Assembly: GCA_947378615.1 (NCBI GenBank)
Contig: CANCKV010000017.1
Span: 1 to 15,777 of the forward strand
DNA: 15,777 nucleotides
Reading direction: 5' to 3'
DNA from: Chitinophagaceae bacterium
Lineage (GTDB): Bacteria > Bacteroidota > Bacteroidia > Chitinophagales > Chitinophagaceae
Under the pieces are notes generated by a model, which was not told the DNA's origin, did no database searches, and saw nothing but the letters and a program-made list of their open reading frames with translations. The position numbers and the translations under genes are program-made. The first letter of the stretch is position 1; each line of letters starts with the position of its first letter. This document shows positions 6,709 to 14,970 of this stretch, one piece after another.

Positions 6709-7743
6709 CTATTGGGTGATTGTCAAATCAATTTCTTTAATAACTTGAGTGGTTCCTGAAGGTCGATTATTGCTTGCTACAAATACCACTTTGTGTTTAC
6801 CCAATTTGCTAAATTTATATGGAAACCTCGTTAAAGGAGTCTGAGTTATATTTTTAATAGGCATAGCAACATCGGGCGTTGCTGCATTAGGATAAAAAGC
6901 AGAGGATATAATCCATTGTTCAGTATGAATTGTATTGTATTTGGGAACAAAATTCAAGTAAGTGGAGGATGTAGTCCAAGGCAGATAGAAATTAGCCGCT
7001 CGAATTGTTTTCCAGTTTGTACTTTTTGAACCACCTGCAGCTAATCTAGCACTAAAATCAGAAGATGTTCCGTCAGGAAAGTTATTTACTAACGTGAGCC
7101 CACCCACCCTAATTCCTGTTGAACCTAGATAATGGGTTGTATCGCCCTTAAACAAGAAAGCTATATTAAAAGGGTCGGTTGCATTTGTAATATACTTAGT
7201 AATATTGGCAATTGTAGATTGTATTGGTGTTTTTAAAGCACCTGTAACAGGTAAGTTCATACTATCTGTCAAATCAACCCAATTTGCTTTGTTCACCATT
7301 GCAGAATCAGTTCTTGCGACTCTAAAACTATCTGCTGAAATACTATCCTTGAAAGAAGTAGGATAAGAAAGTCTTAGCCCCGCCGTGTCTTTGTAAGAAG
7401 TATATAAATTACTAAAGTTAGTGGAAATAAATACCTTGAAATTGCCATTATGTAAGGCAGCAAATCCAGAATCATTGGCAAGGCTTACTTGGAATCCAAA
7501 GTTCAGGGTACCTCCAACTTTTGAGGTCACATTACGATTATCATAATTATTGAGACTGTCACCTGTATAGAGTGTAATTATATCAGGATTTCCTGAGAAA
7601 TTAAAGTAAACAGTATCAGATAATTTATAAGTTGTGGAAGCAGTAGTTACAGTGAAATCTACGTTGTCGGGGGTATCTTTTTGACAAGAGACCAACCCAA
7701 TAACGAGAATAGAAAATAACAAGTAACGAAAACTATTATTCAT
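6709..7743 (-). CDS. SusE/F-like surface lipoprotein (DUF5017-like)
   Basis: 344 residues from the ATG at 7743. The open frame runs up to a TTG at 7767 inside susD, but the ATG gives a proper lipoprotein signal, MNNSFRYLLFSILVIGLVSC, with Cys20 as the lipidated residue. The N-terminal part, VDFTVTTASTTYKLSDTVYF then NFSGNPDIITLYTG, is the PKD-like opening seen in DUF5017 proteins. The rest is beta-rich with many Ser/Thr/Asn. It lies 17 bp after the susD-like stop, the place normally filled by SusE/SusF-type glycan-binding lipoproteins. The inferred job is to hold the ligand at the outer surface next to the SusC/D complex. The family name rests on recognising the N-terminal pattern; the SusE/F-like role rests on position. 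No catalytic motif is seen. Confidence 0.75.
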   Translation of the reverse strand: MNNSFRYLLFSILVIGLVSCQKDTPDNVDFTVTTASTTYKLSDTVYFNFSGNPDIITLYTGDSLNNYDNRNVTSKVGGTLNFGFQVSLANDSGFAALHNGNFKVFISTNFSNLYTSYKDTAGLRLSYPTSFKDSISADSFRVARTDSAMVNKANWVDLTDSMNLPVTGALKTPIQSTIANITKYITNATDPFNIAFLFKGDTTHYLGSTGIRVGGLTLVNNFPDGTSSDFSARLAAGGSKSTNWKTIRAANFYLPWTTSSTYLNFVPKYNTIHTEQWIISSAFYPNAATPDVAMPIKNITQTPLTRFPYKFSKLGKHKVVFVASNNRPSGTTQVIKEIDLTITQ

Positions 7744-7760
7744 TTTTGAAATTTTATTGA

Positions 7761-9395
7761 TTACCAACCTGAGTTTTGAGTCATTAAACCATTCACATTT
7801 AATTCAGAACTAGGAATAGGCAAGAGCGTATCCCGAAGTCCAGCATTGTTATAAGCAGTCAAATATCTAGCCTTAAGCCCAGAAGTTGAAGTACTATTAT
7901 TGATTGAATTTCGACAAGATAAGATTGCTTTAAAAAAGACACCCCAACGTATGAGGTCAAACTTTCTCAGACCTTCGAAACATAATTCTCTAGCTCTTTC
8001 GTCACGAATGATTTGACGAAGTGTAATTTGATCTGTAGAAGGAACTGCTTCTGCTAAAGCCCTTGCTCTTACTTGATTTAAGTATGTTAATGCAATATCG
8101 GGATTGCCCATTTCATTCTCCGCCTCAGCAGCCATTAATAGCACATCGGCGTATCGTATAACTGGAAAATTAGTAGGACTCCAATCCCTGCTTTTAGGCA
8201 AGTACGTTTCATATTCTCTTTTCCATTTACCGCAGTCCATATCCCAATGAGAAGTTGCAGGTTTGAAAACCGCATTCACAACTGGCAATACTATAGGCAA
8301 GATGGATGTAGAATCGGTACTTCCAATTTTAGATAAAGTATAAGGAGGAATATTCCAATCCCTTCTCAACGTATCTGTAGGGTACTTCTGATAAATGCTA
8401 TCGTATAAATAGCCGGTAGGAGTATAAGAACCATAGCAATAAACCATTTGAGGATTCGGATCGACACCCACATACCTCATTGCTAACTGACAAGGAAAAC
8501 GACTACCGGGAGGCATCGTACCGGATGGGGTATTATTGCCATAAAACTCCACTTCCCACATGGATTCATTGATGTCATATTTATCTTGTGAGAGATTGAT
8601 AAAAAACTGTTTATAGCTAGGATTTAGACTATGCATACCTGAAGAGATAACAGATTCAGCATATACACTAGCTGAGTCGTACATTGGGAGACCCAAATTG
8701 AGTGGATGTCCCGCCATTTTTAAATAGACCCTTGCGATGATTCCTGCTATTGCTGTTTTATTAATATGAGAGGGGGTGACGTTACTTGAGATATCATTAA
8801 CTAATGATTGGGCATTTTTTAAATCAGTTAACATTTGGTTATAGACTTGAATGGAAGGTGTACGAGGATAATTAAAATTGCCAACTTGAGTAGTTGGTTG
8901 CAATCTTAAAGGCACATCACCATATCGAGAAACTAATTGAAAATAATAGAATCCACGAAGGAATGTGGCTTCACCCTTTACAACAGATTTTGTAGATGCA
9001 TTAGCGCCTGAAGCATCTATGTTTGCCAATAATAAATTAGCCGCATTGATACCTGCATATAAGGCAGTCCAACAATCAGAATATATAGATTGTGAAGACT
9101 GACAATCATATAAAGAAGGGTTACCAGATTTATTAGTCCTGTTATTAAATTGCCCTTCATCATTTCCCATTTCTAATTCTAACACCAAATTCCTTGAGAA
9201 GGTACCATCTTGCGCTAAATAGCTATATACTCCGCCTAATGCAGCATTCAACTGTGCATCATTTGCGTAATAATAATTTGAAACAATAGTATCGCTTGGA
9301 GTAGTGGTAAGATACTTCTTGCAGGAAAAGTTTAGAACTGTTACCGTGAATAGAAGTATTAATATTTTTATTTTATTTTTCATATTATTTAGCAT
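7761..9395 (-). CDS. SusD/RagB-like nutrient-binding outer-membrane lipoprotein
   Basis: 544 residues from the ATG at 9395; an in-frame ATG at 9383 (residue 5) gives the more usual MKNKIKILILLF start and is equally possible. The lipobox LNFSC places the lipidated Cys at residue 25, followed by KKYLTTTPSD, a typical SusD opening. The middle has the alpha-helical TPR-like scaffold. The C-terminal part carries the family hallmark NFPVIRYADVLLMAAEAENE, then LNQVRARA and IIRDERARELCFEGLRKFDL. SusD proteins cap the SusC barrel like a lid and bind the glycan or other ligand on the outer surface. The gene starts 6 bp after the susC-like stop, so the two are almost certainly co-transcribed. The ligand cannot be deduced, because SusD binding residues vary widely. 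It appears complete and of normal length. Confidence 0.95.
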   Translation of the reverse strand: MLNNMKNKIKILILLFTVTVLNFSCKKYLTTTPSDTIVSNYYYANDAQLNAALGGVYSYLAQDGTFSRNLVLELEMGNDEGQFNNRTNKSGNPSLYDCQSSQSIYSDCWTALYAGINAANLLLANIDASGANASTKSVVKGEATFLRGFYYFQLVSRYGDVPLRLQPTTQVGNFNYPRTPSIQVYNQMLTDLKNAQSLVNDISSNVTPSHINKTAIAGIIARVYLKMAGHPLNLGLPMYDSASVYAESVISSGMHSLNPSYKQFFINLSQDKYDINESMWEVEFYGNNTPSGTMPPGSRFPCQLAMRYVGVDPNPQMVYCYGSYTPTGYLYDSIYQKYPTDTLRRDWNIPPYTLSKIGSTDSTSILPIVLPVVNAVFKPATSHWDMDCGKWKREYETYLPKSRDWSPTNFPVIRYADVLLMAAEAENEMGNPDIALTYLNQVRARALAEAVPSTDQITLRQIIRDERARELCFEGLRKFDLIRWGVFFKAILSCRNSINNSTSTSGLKARYLTAYNNAGLRDTLLPIPSSELNVNGLMTQNSGW

Positions 9396-9401
9396 TTTGA
9401 A

Positions 9402-12400
9402 TTAAAAAGTCACATTTAAGCCAAGAGTCATTGTTTTTGCACGAGGGTAAACGGAGTAATCAAAGCCCGGGGTTAAAGCTGTATTATAGGCAGAAACCTC
9501 AGGATCGAAACCTGTATATTTAGTCCAAGTAATAATATTCTGAGCTGAAGCATAGAAACGAGCCGTAGATATGCCGACCTTTTTCAACATCTTAATTGGC
9601 AAATTATAACCCAATTGAATTGTCTTTAGACGGATATAAGAACCATCTTCAATGACTCTTGAAGAATATACTTTATCGCCTCCCCCTTTAGTAATAAACA
9701 TTTGATTATTCTGATTAGTTGGAGACCACCGATTCAAAACAGTTGCGAATTGATTTTGCATTGTCCTACCAGAATTACCTTCAAATACTAATCTATTAGC
9801 ATTTAAGATATTGGCACCGTAAGAGAATTGAAAGAAGATGCTTAAATCAAAACTACCATAAGTAATGTTGTTGGTAAATCCTCCCGTGTATTTTGGATTA
9901 GCATTTCCAATAATTGTTCTGTCGTCGTCATTCATTACTAAATCTCCATTCAAATCACGATACTTGATATATCCGGGTTGAATTTTTGTGCTAGGTACAG
10001 TTGTATTTGACGTTACATTTGGTTTTAAGGCATAGGCACCTAATGAGTTTTTATCAAAATCTGAATATTGATAATTGCCATCCCAAATATAACCAAACAT
10101 CAACCCTAGAGGCTGACCAATCTTAGCAATATAAGGAGAAGAACCATTCCACTGATTATCCCAATTAATAGGAGTGAGCAGGGTTTGCTGACCATCTGCC
10201 AATTCCAAAACCTTATTTTTATTGAAGGCGATATTAAAACCAGAATTCCAAATCACTTTTCCCTGATCCAATACTTTGGCAGTCAAGGAAATTTCCAATC
10301 CTTGATTCTGCACTTTACCTATATTTTTAAAGGCGGTAGTGAAACCTGAAGAAGGAGGCATTTTAGCATTGAGCAACAAGTCGCTTGTAATCTTTCTATA
10401 TAAATCTAAAGTCAGTGTAACTCTGCTGTGGAAGGCTGTTAAATCAATACCACCATCCATTTGAGCTGTAGTTTCCCATTTCAAATTAGGGTTTCCCAAA
10501 GCAGAAGGAATCGTACTACTTGTAACTGCTCCATTAAATGGATAAGAACTAACAATTGGAGAGGTTAGTGTATTAGCAGATGCAAAGTCGCCAACCCTGT
10601 TATTCCCCACCAATCCATAGCTTGTTCTGACCTTTAAATCATTGATGAAATCAAATTTCTTCATGAAGTTTTCTTGACTCAAGCGCCAAGCAACACTAGC
10701 AGAAGGAAAATAACTCCAATGATTTTCAGGAGAGAATTTAGAAGATCCATCTGCCCTAAAAGACATCGTTGCTAAGTATTTACCATCATAATTATAATTT
10801 ATACGACCCAAAAAGGAGGCAAGCGTATTTTTTGTCCTTGTGGCAGGCACTTTGTTAGGGGTACCTTCATCTAATCCGGCAAGTCCAAGACTTTCGTTAG
10901 GTAATTTGGCAGCAGAAGCACCAAAAGAATATTTGGTTGTTCCTTGACAAGTAAAACCAGTAACGGCATCAATAGTATGCTTATTCAATCTTTTATTAAA
11001 TGATAATGTATTTTCGGAAACATAACTGTTCGTTGTCGTGTAAAGGAAGGATCCATTTACACCATTATTTCTTCCAGAAACTGTTTTGGGACTACCTAAG
11101 CGAGTATTTGAGCCATTAAAAGCTTCATCTCTTTCTACATCATTCGTAAATCCGATAACGGCTTTAAATTTTAATTCCTTCAATATTTCATAATCATAAG
11201 AAGCATTCCCATATAAATTATTGGCAATTCTATTTCTTACTTCAAATTGAACGGTTTCTAAAGGATTGTAACGAGCATCGTTTGGGTCTAATAGAAAGAA
11301 AGGATCAACACCTGTAAGCAAATTAACTGTTTTAGTACCTGCTATTGGACGGTAACCCCAAACACTAAACATCAGATTACTCGATTGAGAGGAAGAACTA
11401 GTTAAACTAGATGGAATGGTACCATAGCCTTTTAAAGCACTATAGTTAATATTCATGGCAAACTTTGCTTTAGAGCTAATGTTGTGATCTAAACGCAACC
11501 TAGCTTGGTAGCGGTCATAGCCCGAATACTTTACTATACCATTTTGGTTTAGGGCGGAAATAGATGCGAAGAATTTTGTGTCAGCATTGCCCCCACTCAT
11601 AGAGAAATTTGTGTTTGAGATAGGGGCAGAAGTAAAAACCTGATCTTGCCAATCAATTCCTTTTGAATTTTTAAAACTATCTAATGTTTGTCCCAAGGTA
11701 AAATACTGCGACTTAGTATTTACAGAATCATATTCAGATTGGAAACGGACAAACTCGTATCCACTTAAAACAGGAATTTTGTTGATAATGCTTTGATTAC
11801 CGTAACTACTACTTAGTGTGAACTTAGTTTTTCCCGCTACACCTTTTTTTGTGGTAATCATGATTACCCCGTTTGCAGCGCGAGCTCCATAAATTGCTGT
11901 AGCAGATGCATCCTTTAGAATTTCAACAGATTCTATATCGGCAGGATTGATGGCATTATTATTAGGATTTTCGATTGGAAATCCATCAACCACATATAAA
12001 GGAGAATTATCTTGTGTAATAGAACTGTTACCCCTGATCACAATGGAAACTGCACTCCCCGGCTGACCATCGGTAGAAGTAACTTGAACACCTGCTACTC
12101 GACCTCCTAATGCCTCTTCGAAAGAACGAACAGGAGCTTTTTGCATATCAGTTATATTTACCCTTGCAACAGAACCTGTCAAATCCTTTTTCCTCTGCGT
12201 ACCATAACCGACCACAACTACTTGGTCTAAATCTTTGATTCCTTGTTTTAAAGCAACAAAAAGTTTCTCCGTATTTGTTCCGACAGCAATTGATTTTGTT
12301 TCGAAGCCTTCGTAAGAAAATACTAAAGTTGATTTGACGCCACTAACTTTAATTGAGAAAGTTCCATCGGCCTTAGAGAGTGTTGTATTATTCTTTCCCC

Positions 12401-12968
12401 TTTCTACAATTGTGACCCCTAATAAAGGGATGCCTTTATCATCATTTATTGTGCCTGAAACAACTATTTCGTTTGGGAAAGCCTTGTTTTGAGTTTCTGT
12501 TTTAATATTTATGGGAGTTATTTTGGCATTTGAACCTGTATTGTCAACATCAATTCGAGGAGAATTAACATCCGTCAGTCTATTTCCCCCACCCAAAGAA
12601 TTTTTTTTTACTTTCTTGGTAGAAATAATAACGTAAGTTTTTTCTTTTAGCTTTTTGAAACTTAATGGTAATCCATTTAATAAGTTGTTCAAGTTTACTT
12701 CTACAGTTTCTTTTGTATTTACAATTTCAGAAGAAACCATCATGCCATCTACTACTTTATCCTCGAAAAGTACATCAGTATCAAATTTGAATTTAAAACT
12801 CTTCAATACTTCGGAAAGCTTAATAGTAGCAGGAGAAGTATCATAACTTCTTGTATTATTTAACCCAGAAATCAGGCCATTTGACTGTGCATTTGTAAAA
12901 TAAGATGAACAGATAAATGTGCTGATTATAACCAAAATTTTCCCTAATGATGCTGAGATATGTTTCAT
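9402..12968 (-). CDS. SusC/RagA-like TonB-dependent transporter with STN signalling domain
   Basis: 1188 residues from the ATG at 12968; the frame begins at a TTG at 12977, but the ATG opens the signal peptide MKHISASLGKILVIISTFIC and ends near TNAQ. An STN domain follows at about 48-117 (LSEVLKSFKFKFDTDVLFED ... TYVIIST). A carboxypeptidase-regulatory-like domain lies at about 168-240 (VSGTINDDKGIPLLGVTIVE ... ADGTFSIKV). The SusC signature DQVVVVGYGTQRKKDLTGSV is at about 248-267. The plug domain (LYVVDGFPIE, VEILKDASATAIYGARAANG) and a C-terminal beta barrel end the protein, which stops at GLNVTF. It imports a large ligand through the outer membrane using TonB energy, with SusD as partner. 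The STN domain is not universal in SusC; where present it contacts the FecR anti-sigma factor and couples transport to transcription. The fecI/fecR-like pair directly upstream agrees with this. It appears complete. Confidence 0.96.
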   Translation of the reverse strand: MKHISASLGKILVIISTFICSSYFTNAQSNGLISGLNNTRSYDTSPATIKLSEVLKSFKFKFDTDVLFEDKVVDGMMVSSEIVNTKETVEVNLNNLLNGLPLSFKKLKEKTYVIISTKKVKKNSLGGGNRLTDVNSPRIDVDNTGSNAKITPINIKTETQNKAFPNEIVVSGTINDDKGIPLLGVTIVERGKNNTTLSKADGTFSIKVSGVKSTLVFSYEGFETKSIAVGTNTEKLFVALKQGIKDLDQVVVVGYGTQRKKDLTGSVARVNITDMQKAPVRSFEEALGGRVAGVQVTSTDGQPGSAVSIVIRGNSSITQDNSPLYVVDGFPIENPNNNAINPADIESVEILKDASATAIYGARAANGVIMITTKKGVAGKTKFTLSSSYGNQSIINKIPVLSGYEFVRFQSEYDSVNTKSQYFTLGQTLDSFKNSKGIDWQDQVFTSAPISNTNFSMSGGNADTKFFASISALNQNGIVKYSGYDRYQARLRLDHNISSKAKFAMNINYSALKGYGTIPSSLTSSSSQSSNLMFSVWGYRPIAGTKTVNLLTGVDPFFLLDPNDARYNPLETVQFEVRNRIANNLYGNASYDYEILKELKFKAVIGFTNDVERDEAFNGSNTRLGSPKTVSGRNNGVNGSFLYTTTNSYVSENTLSFNKRLNKHTIDAVTGFTCQGTTKYSFGASAAKLPNESLGLAGLDEGTPNKVPATRTKNTLASFLGRINYNYDGKYLATMSFRADGSSKFSPENHWSYFPSASVAWRLSQENFMKKFDFINDLKVRTSYGLVGNNRVGDFASANTLTSPIVSSYPFNGAVTSSTIPSALGNPNLKWETTAQMDGGIDLTAFHSRVTLTLDLYRKITSDLLLNAKMPPSSGFTTAFKNIGKVQNQGLEISLTAKVLDQGKVIWNSGFNIAFNKNKVLELADGQQTLLTPINWDNQWNGSSPYIAKIGQPLGLMFGYIWDGNYQYSDFDKNSLGAYALKPNVTSNTTVPSTKIQPGYIKYRDLNGDLVMNDDDRTIIGNANPKYTGGFTNNITYGSFDLSIFFQFSYGANILNANRLVFEGNSGRTMQNQFATVLNRWSPTNQNNQMFITKGGGDKVYSSRVIEDGSYIRLKTIQLGYNLPIKMLKKVGISTARFYASAQNIITWTKYTGFDPEVSAYNTALTPGFDYSVYPRAKTMTLGLNVTF

Positions 12969-13011
12969 AAATGGCAAATAGTTGTATTTCTTAATAAATT
13001 ATAATTTACCC

Positions 13012-13992
13012 TTATTCAAAGAAGTAAACATTGTTTGTTTTTGTTTTATAGCTTAAATCCAAAAGCTGAGAGATTGCCTCAATCAAATCTTCTGCTTTTT
13101 CAGCATGGAAAGAACCTGATATTTTTCTTTGAGCTAATGATTCATCATCAAAATGAGCAATTACTCCGAAATCATCTTTCAACATTTCAGCAATTTCAGA
13201 TAATGAAGTTCCTTCAAATAAGAAATCATGATTTTTCCATGCAACTTCCTTTTCGGTATTCGCTAAATGTTCTATTCTATTAGTACCTGATTTGCTCTTA
13301 GTAAATTCATCTCCTGGTTTTAAGATTAAATTTTTTGTCATTTGATTTTCATCAAAAGCAAGAGAGACTTTCCCTTTTCTTAGCACTACTTTGTCATTAG
13401 TATTTCTAGTATAAACTGAAAACTGAGTACCAAGAACTGTTACGTCCACCTGATTATTAGTTTTTACGATGAACTTTTGGTTGCTTTTTGTATGTAGAAC
13501 AGAAAAGTCTGCTTCCCCATTCAAATAAACTTCCCTATTGATTTCGCCAAAAGAGAATCTTGAATATTTAATAGAACTATTTGCATTTAAGGTTACAAAA
13601 CTGCCGTCAGGAAGCATTACAAATTTTACTTCACCATAAGCAGTATCAATAGTTTTATAAAAAACAGTGTCTTTAGCTAATAGAAAACTGCAACCTATTA
13701 AGAAAATAACAACAGCTGCAACAGCCAATTTCTTGTATAAGAAACGCTCAGATTTAATATCAATAGTAATTTTAGCGGCTTCATTTTCAGAAAAAATCTT
13801 ATTAAATGCCTTTTTATCATCTGCAATAAATTGTGCATTTTCATTTTCCCATTCATCAAGCCATTCATAATACAACTCAATGCTTTCAGGTAAGATTAGC
13901 CATTCTTCAATCAATTTCTTTTGAAGAGGAGTTGAATTACCCGCAAAATGATTTAATAAGAGTTGCTTATTTATGATATTTCCGTTTAACAT
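13012..13992 (-). CDS. FecR-like anti-sigma factor, membrane-bound
   Basis: 326 residues from an ATG at 13992. Residues 1 to about 85 form the cytosolic sigma-binding part, rich in Glu, Asp and Trp (EEWLILPESIELYYEWLDEW). A single membrane segment spans about 89-106 (LAVAAVVIFLIGCSFLLA). The periplasmic FecR domain covers about 114-210 (GEVKFVMLPDGSFVTLNANS, then VYLNGEADFSV and VTVLGTQFSVY). A C-terminal DUF4974-like domain at about 257-323 (FEGTSLSEIAEMLKDDFGV) resembles an STN fold. In the Fec scheme it holds the ECF sigma factor inactive until the STN domain of the outer-membrane receptor signals. The gene starts 19 bp after the sigma gene and ends 43 bp before the susC-like start, so all three appear to be one operon. 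Confidence 0.95.
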   Translation of the reverse strand: MLNGNIINKQLLLNHFAGNSTPLQKKLIEEWLILPESIELYYEWLDEWENENAQFIADDKKAFNKIFSENEAAKITIDIKSERFLYKKLAVAAVVIFLIGCSFLLAKDTVFYKTIDTAYGEVKFVMLPDGSFVTLNANSSIKYSRFSFGEINREVYLNGEADFSVLHTKSNQKFIVKTNNQVDVTVLGTQFSVYTRNTNDKVVLRKGKVSLAFDENQMTKNLILKPGDEFTKSKSGTNRIEHLANTEKEVAWKNHDFLFEGTSLSEIAEMLKDDFGVIAHFDDESLAQRKISGSFHAEKAEDLIEAISQLLDLSYKTKTNNVYFFE

Positions 13993-14011
13993 AATTTTTC
14001 TTTTTATTGTC

Positions 14012-14677
14012 CTATTTCTTATTGTCTAAGTACACAGACAAATTGTTTCGCAAAGTTGCTAAAGCCTTCATCATGTGTGCTTCGACTGTTTTTAATTTAA
14101 TATTCATTTCTAATGCTATTTCTTTATTAGCCTTTCCTTCAAATCTACTCAGTATAAATACTTTTTGACATTGTGGAGGAAATGAACTTACTGCTTCCTC
14201 TATTTGATGGGACAATTCATCAAATAGCAATATTTTTTGAGGAGTATTATATTCATGTACTTTCTCATCTAAGTCATTTTCTACGGTCATTGCATTGCTT
14301 CTTTTACCGTATTCACTTTGCAAATAGTTATAAATCGCATTTCGTACCGACCTGTACAAATAAGCCCTAAAACTTGTAGTCACATTTTCGTAATGCTTTT
14401 TTTTCCAAAAGTTAGTAAAGATTTCACTTACAATATCTTCGGCTAACTCTTTTGAATACACAAATCGAACTGCATGACTGCAAAGAGACTTGTAATACCT
14501 TTTGAAAATGAGCTCGAAACCCTTTTCAGGATTACTTTTCAATACATTCCTGATGATTGCCTCATTGTCAAACACATTTGCGGATTGTAATTCTTCCTCA
14601 TCCACTTTCTTGCTATTCAACAGATAATTATCTATTGAAGGTGCATCATTGTCAGGCAATTCATTCATTTTATACAT
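14012..14677 (-). CDS. ECF-type RNA polymerase sigma-70 factor (Bacteroidota FecI-like)
   Basis: About 221 residues from the ATG at 14677. The frame begins at a TTG at 14686, and an ATG at 14668 is also possible. An acidic N-terminal extension of roughly 40 residues precedes region 2 (FELIFKRYYKSLCSHAVRFV, then AEDIVSEIFTNFWKKK and FRAYLYRSVRNAIYNYLQ). Region 4, with its helix-turn-helix, lies near the C-terminus (FPPQCQKVFILSRFEGKANK, then LKTVEAHMMKALATLR). Region 3 is absent, as expected for ECF factors. The arrangement fits the Bacteroides-expansion ECF subfamily paired with FecR. It would direct RNA polymerase to the SusC/D promoter once released, and may also control its own operon. No clear consensus promoter is visible upstream; a TATAATTTG on the minus strand at 14684-14692 is only suggestive. 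Confidence 0.95.
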   Translation of the reverse strand: MYKMNELPDNDAPSIDNYLLNSKKVDEEELQSANVFDNEAIIRNVLKSNPEKGFELIFKRYYKSLCSHAVRFVYSKELAEDIVSEIFTNFWKKKHYENVTTSFRAYLYRSVRNAIYNYLQSEYGKRSNAMTVENDLDEKVHEYNTPQKILLFDELSHQIEEAVSSFPPQCQKVFILSRFEGKANKEIALEMNIKLKTVEAHMMKALATLRNNLSVYLDNKK

Positions 14678-14815
14678 CACAAGCAAATTATAACTAAACT
14701 AAAGACAATCAATTAATCAATTACCCTTAGTGAACTAATAAAATTTTTATTAAAAATAAGAAAGTAAGTAATAATAACAACAGGATAATGAGGTGGGGAC
14801 TAAAATAGTAGTGTC

Positions 14816-14892
14816 AGCTTGAACCTGTCGAAGGCGTGCAAGCAAGGAAAGAAGCATGATTTATTACGGTTTCGACAGAATCAACTTGACAG
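14816..14892. repeat. Dispersed-repeat hairpin (copy 2)
   Basis: The core inverted repeat is CTGTCGAA (14825-14832) with TTCGACAG (14871-14878). Outside it, TGTCAGCTTGA and TCAACTTGACA also pair with two mismatches, giving a longer imperfect stem. CCTGTCGAAGGCGTGCAAGC matches the minus strand of the hairpin at 139-188 apart from a 2-base insertion. It belongs to the same repeat family in opposite orientation. Confidence 0.6.
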
Positions 14893-14895
14893 CCG

Positions 14896-14916
14896 TTCCT
14901 TAACTTAACGACATTG
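14896..14916 (+). repeat. Dispersed-repeat tail (copy 2)
   Basis: These 21 bp, containing CCTTAACTTAACGACATTG, match 267-287 at 20 of 21 positions in the same orientation. It directly adjoins the hairpin at 14816-14892, so the two appear to form one composite element. Confidence 0.6.
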
Positions 14917-14970
14917 AATCTACAATTGAATTTTTAAGCCCTAATTATTTTCAAGTAATATCGCTTTTTG

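Larger units (their letters stand above)
14678..14970. other. 293-bp intergenic region upstream of the sigma factor gene
   Basis: It follows the ABC-permease gene and precedes the sigma gene, both on the minus strand. It contains the dispersed-repeat hairpin (14816-14892) with its tail, then an AT-rich stretch up to the sigma gene that should hold the operon promoter. The hairpin might also end transcription of the permease gene. No open frame resembling a gene was seen. Confidence 0.5.

Noticed and set aside
6703..6714. 12-bp palindrome CAATAGCTATTG over the stop codon of the DUF5017-like gene, considered as a terminator
   Set aside because: As a hairpin it leaves a 4-bp AT-rich stem with no T-run, too weak to call.
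12966..12977. TTG-initiated longer forms of several minus-strand genes (starts at 12977, 14686, 7767, 6530 and 3632)
   Set aside because: In each case an in-frame ATG a few codons later gives a standard start, and for the four exported proteins a clean signal peptide or lipobox.
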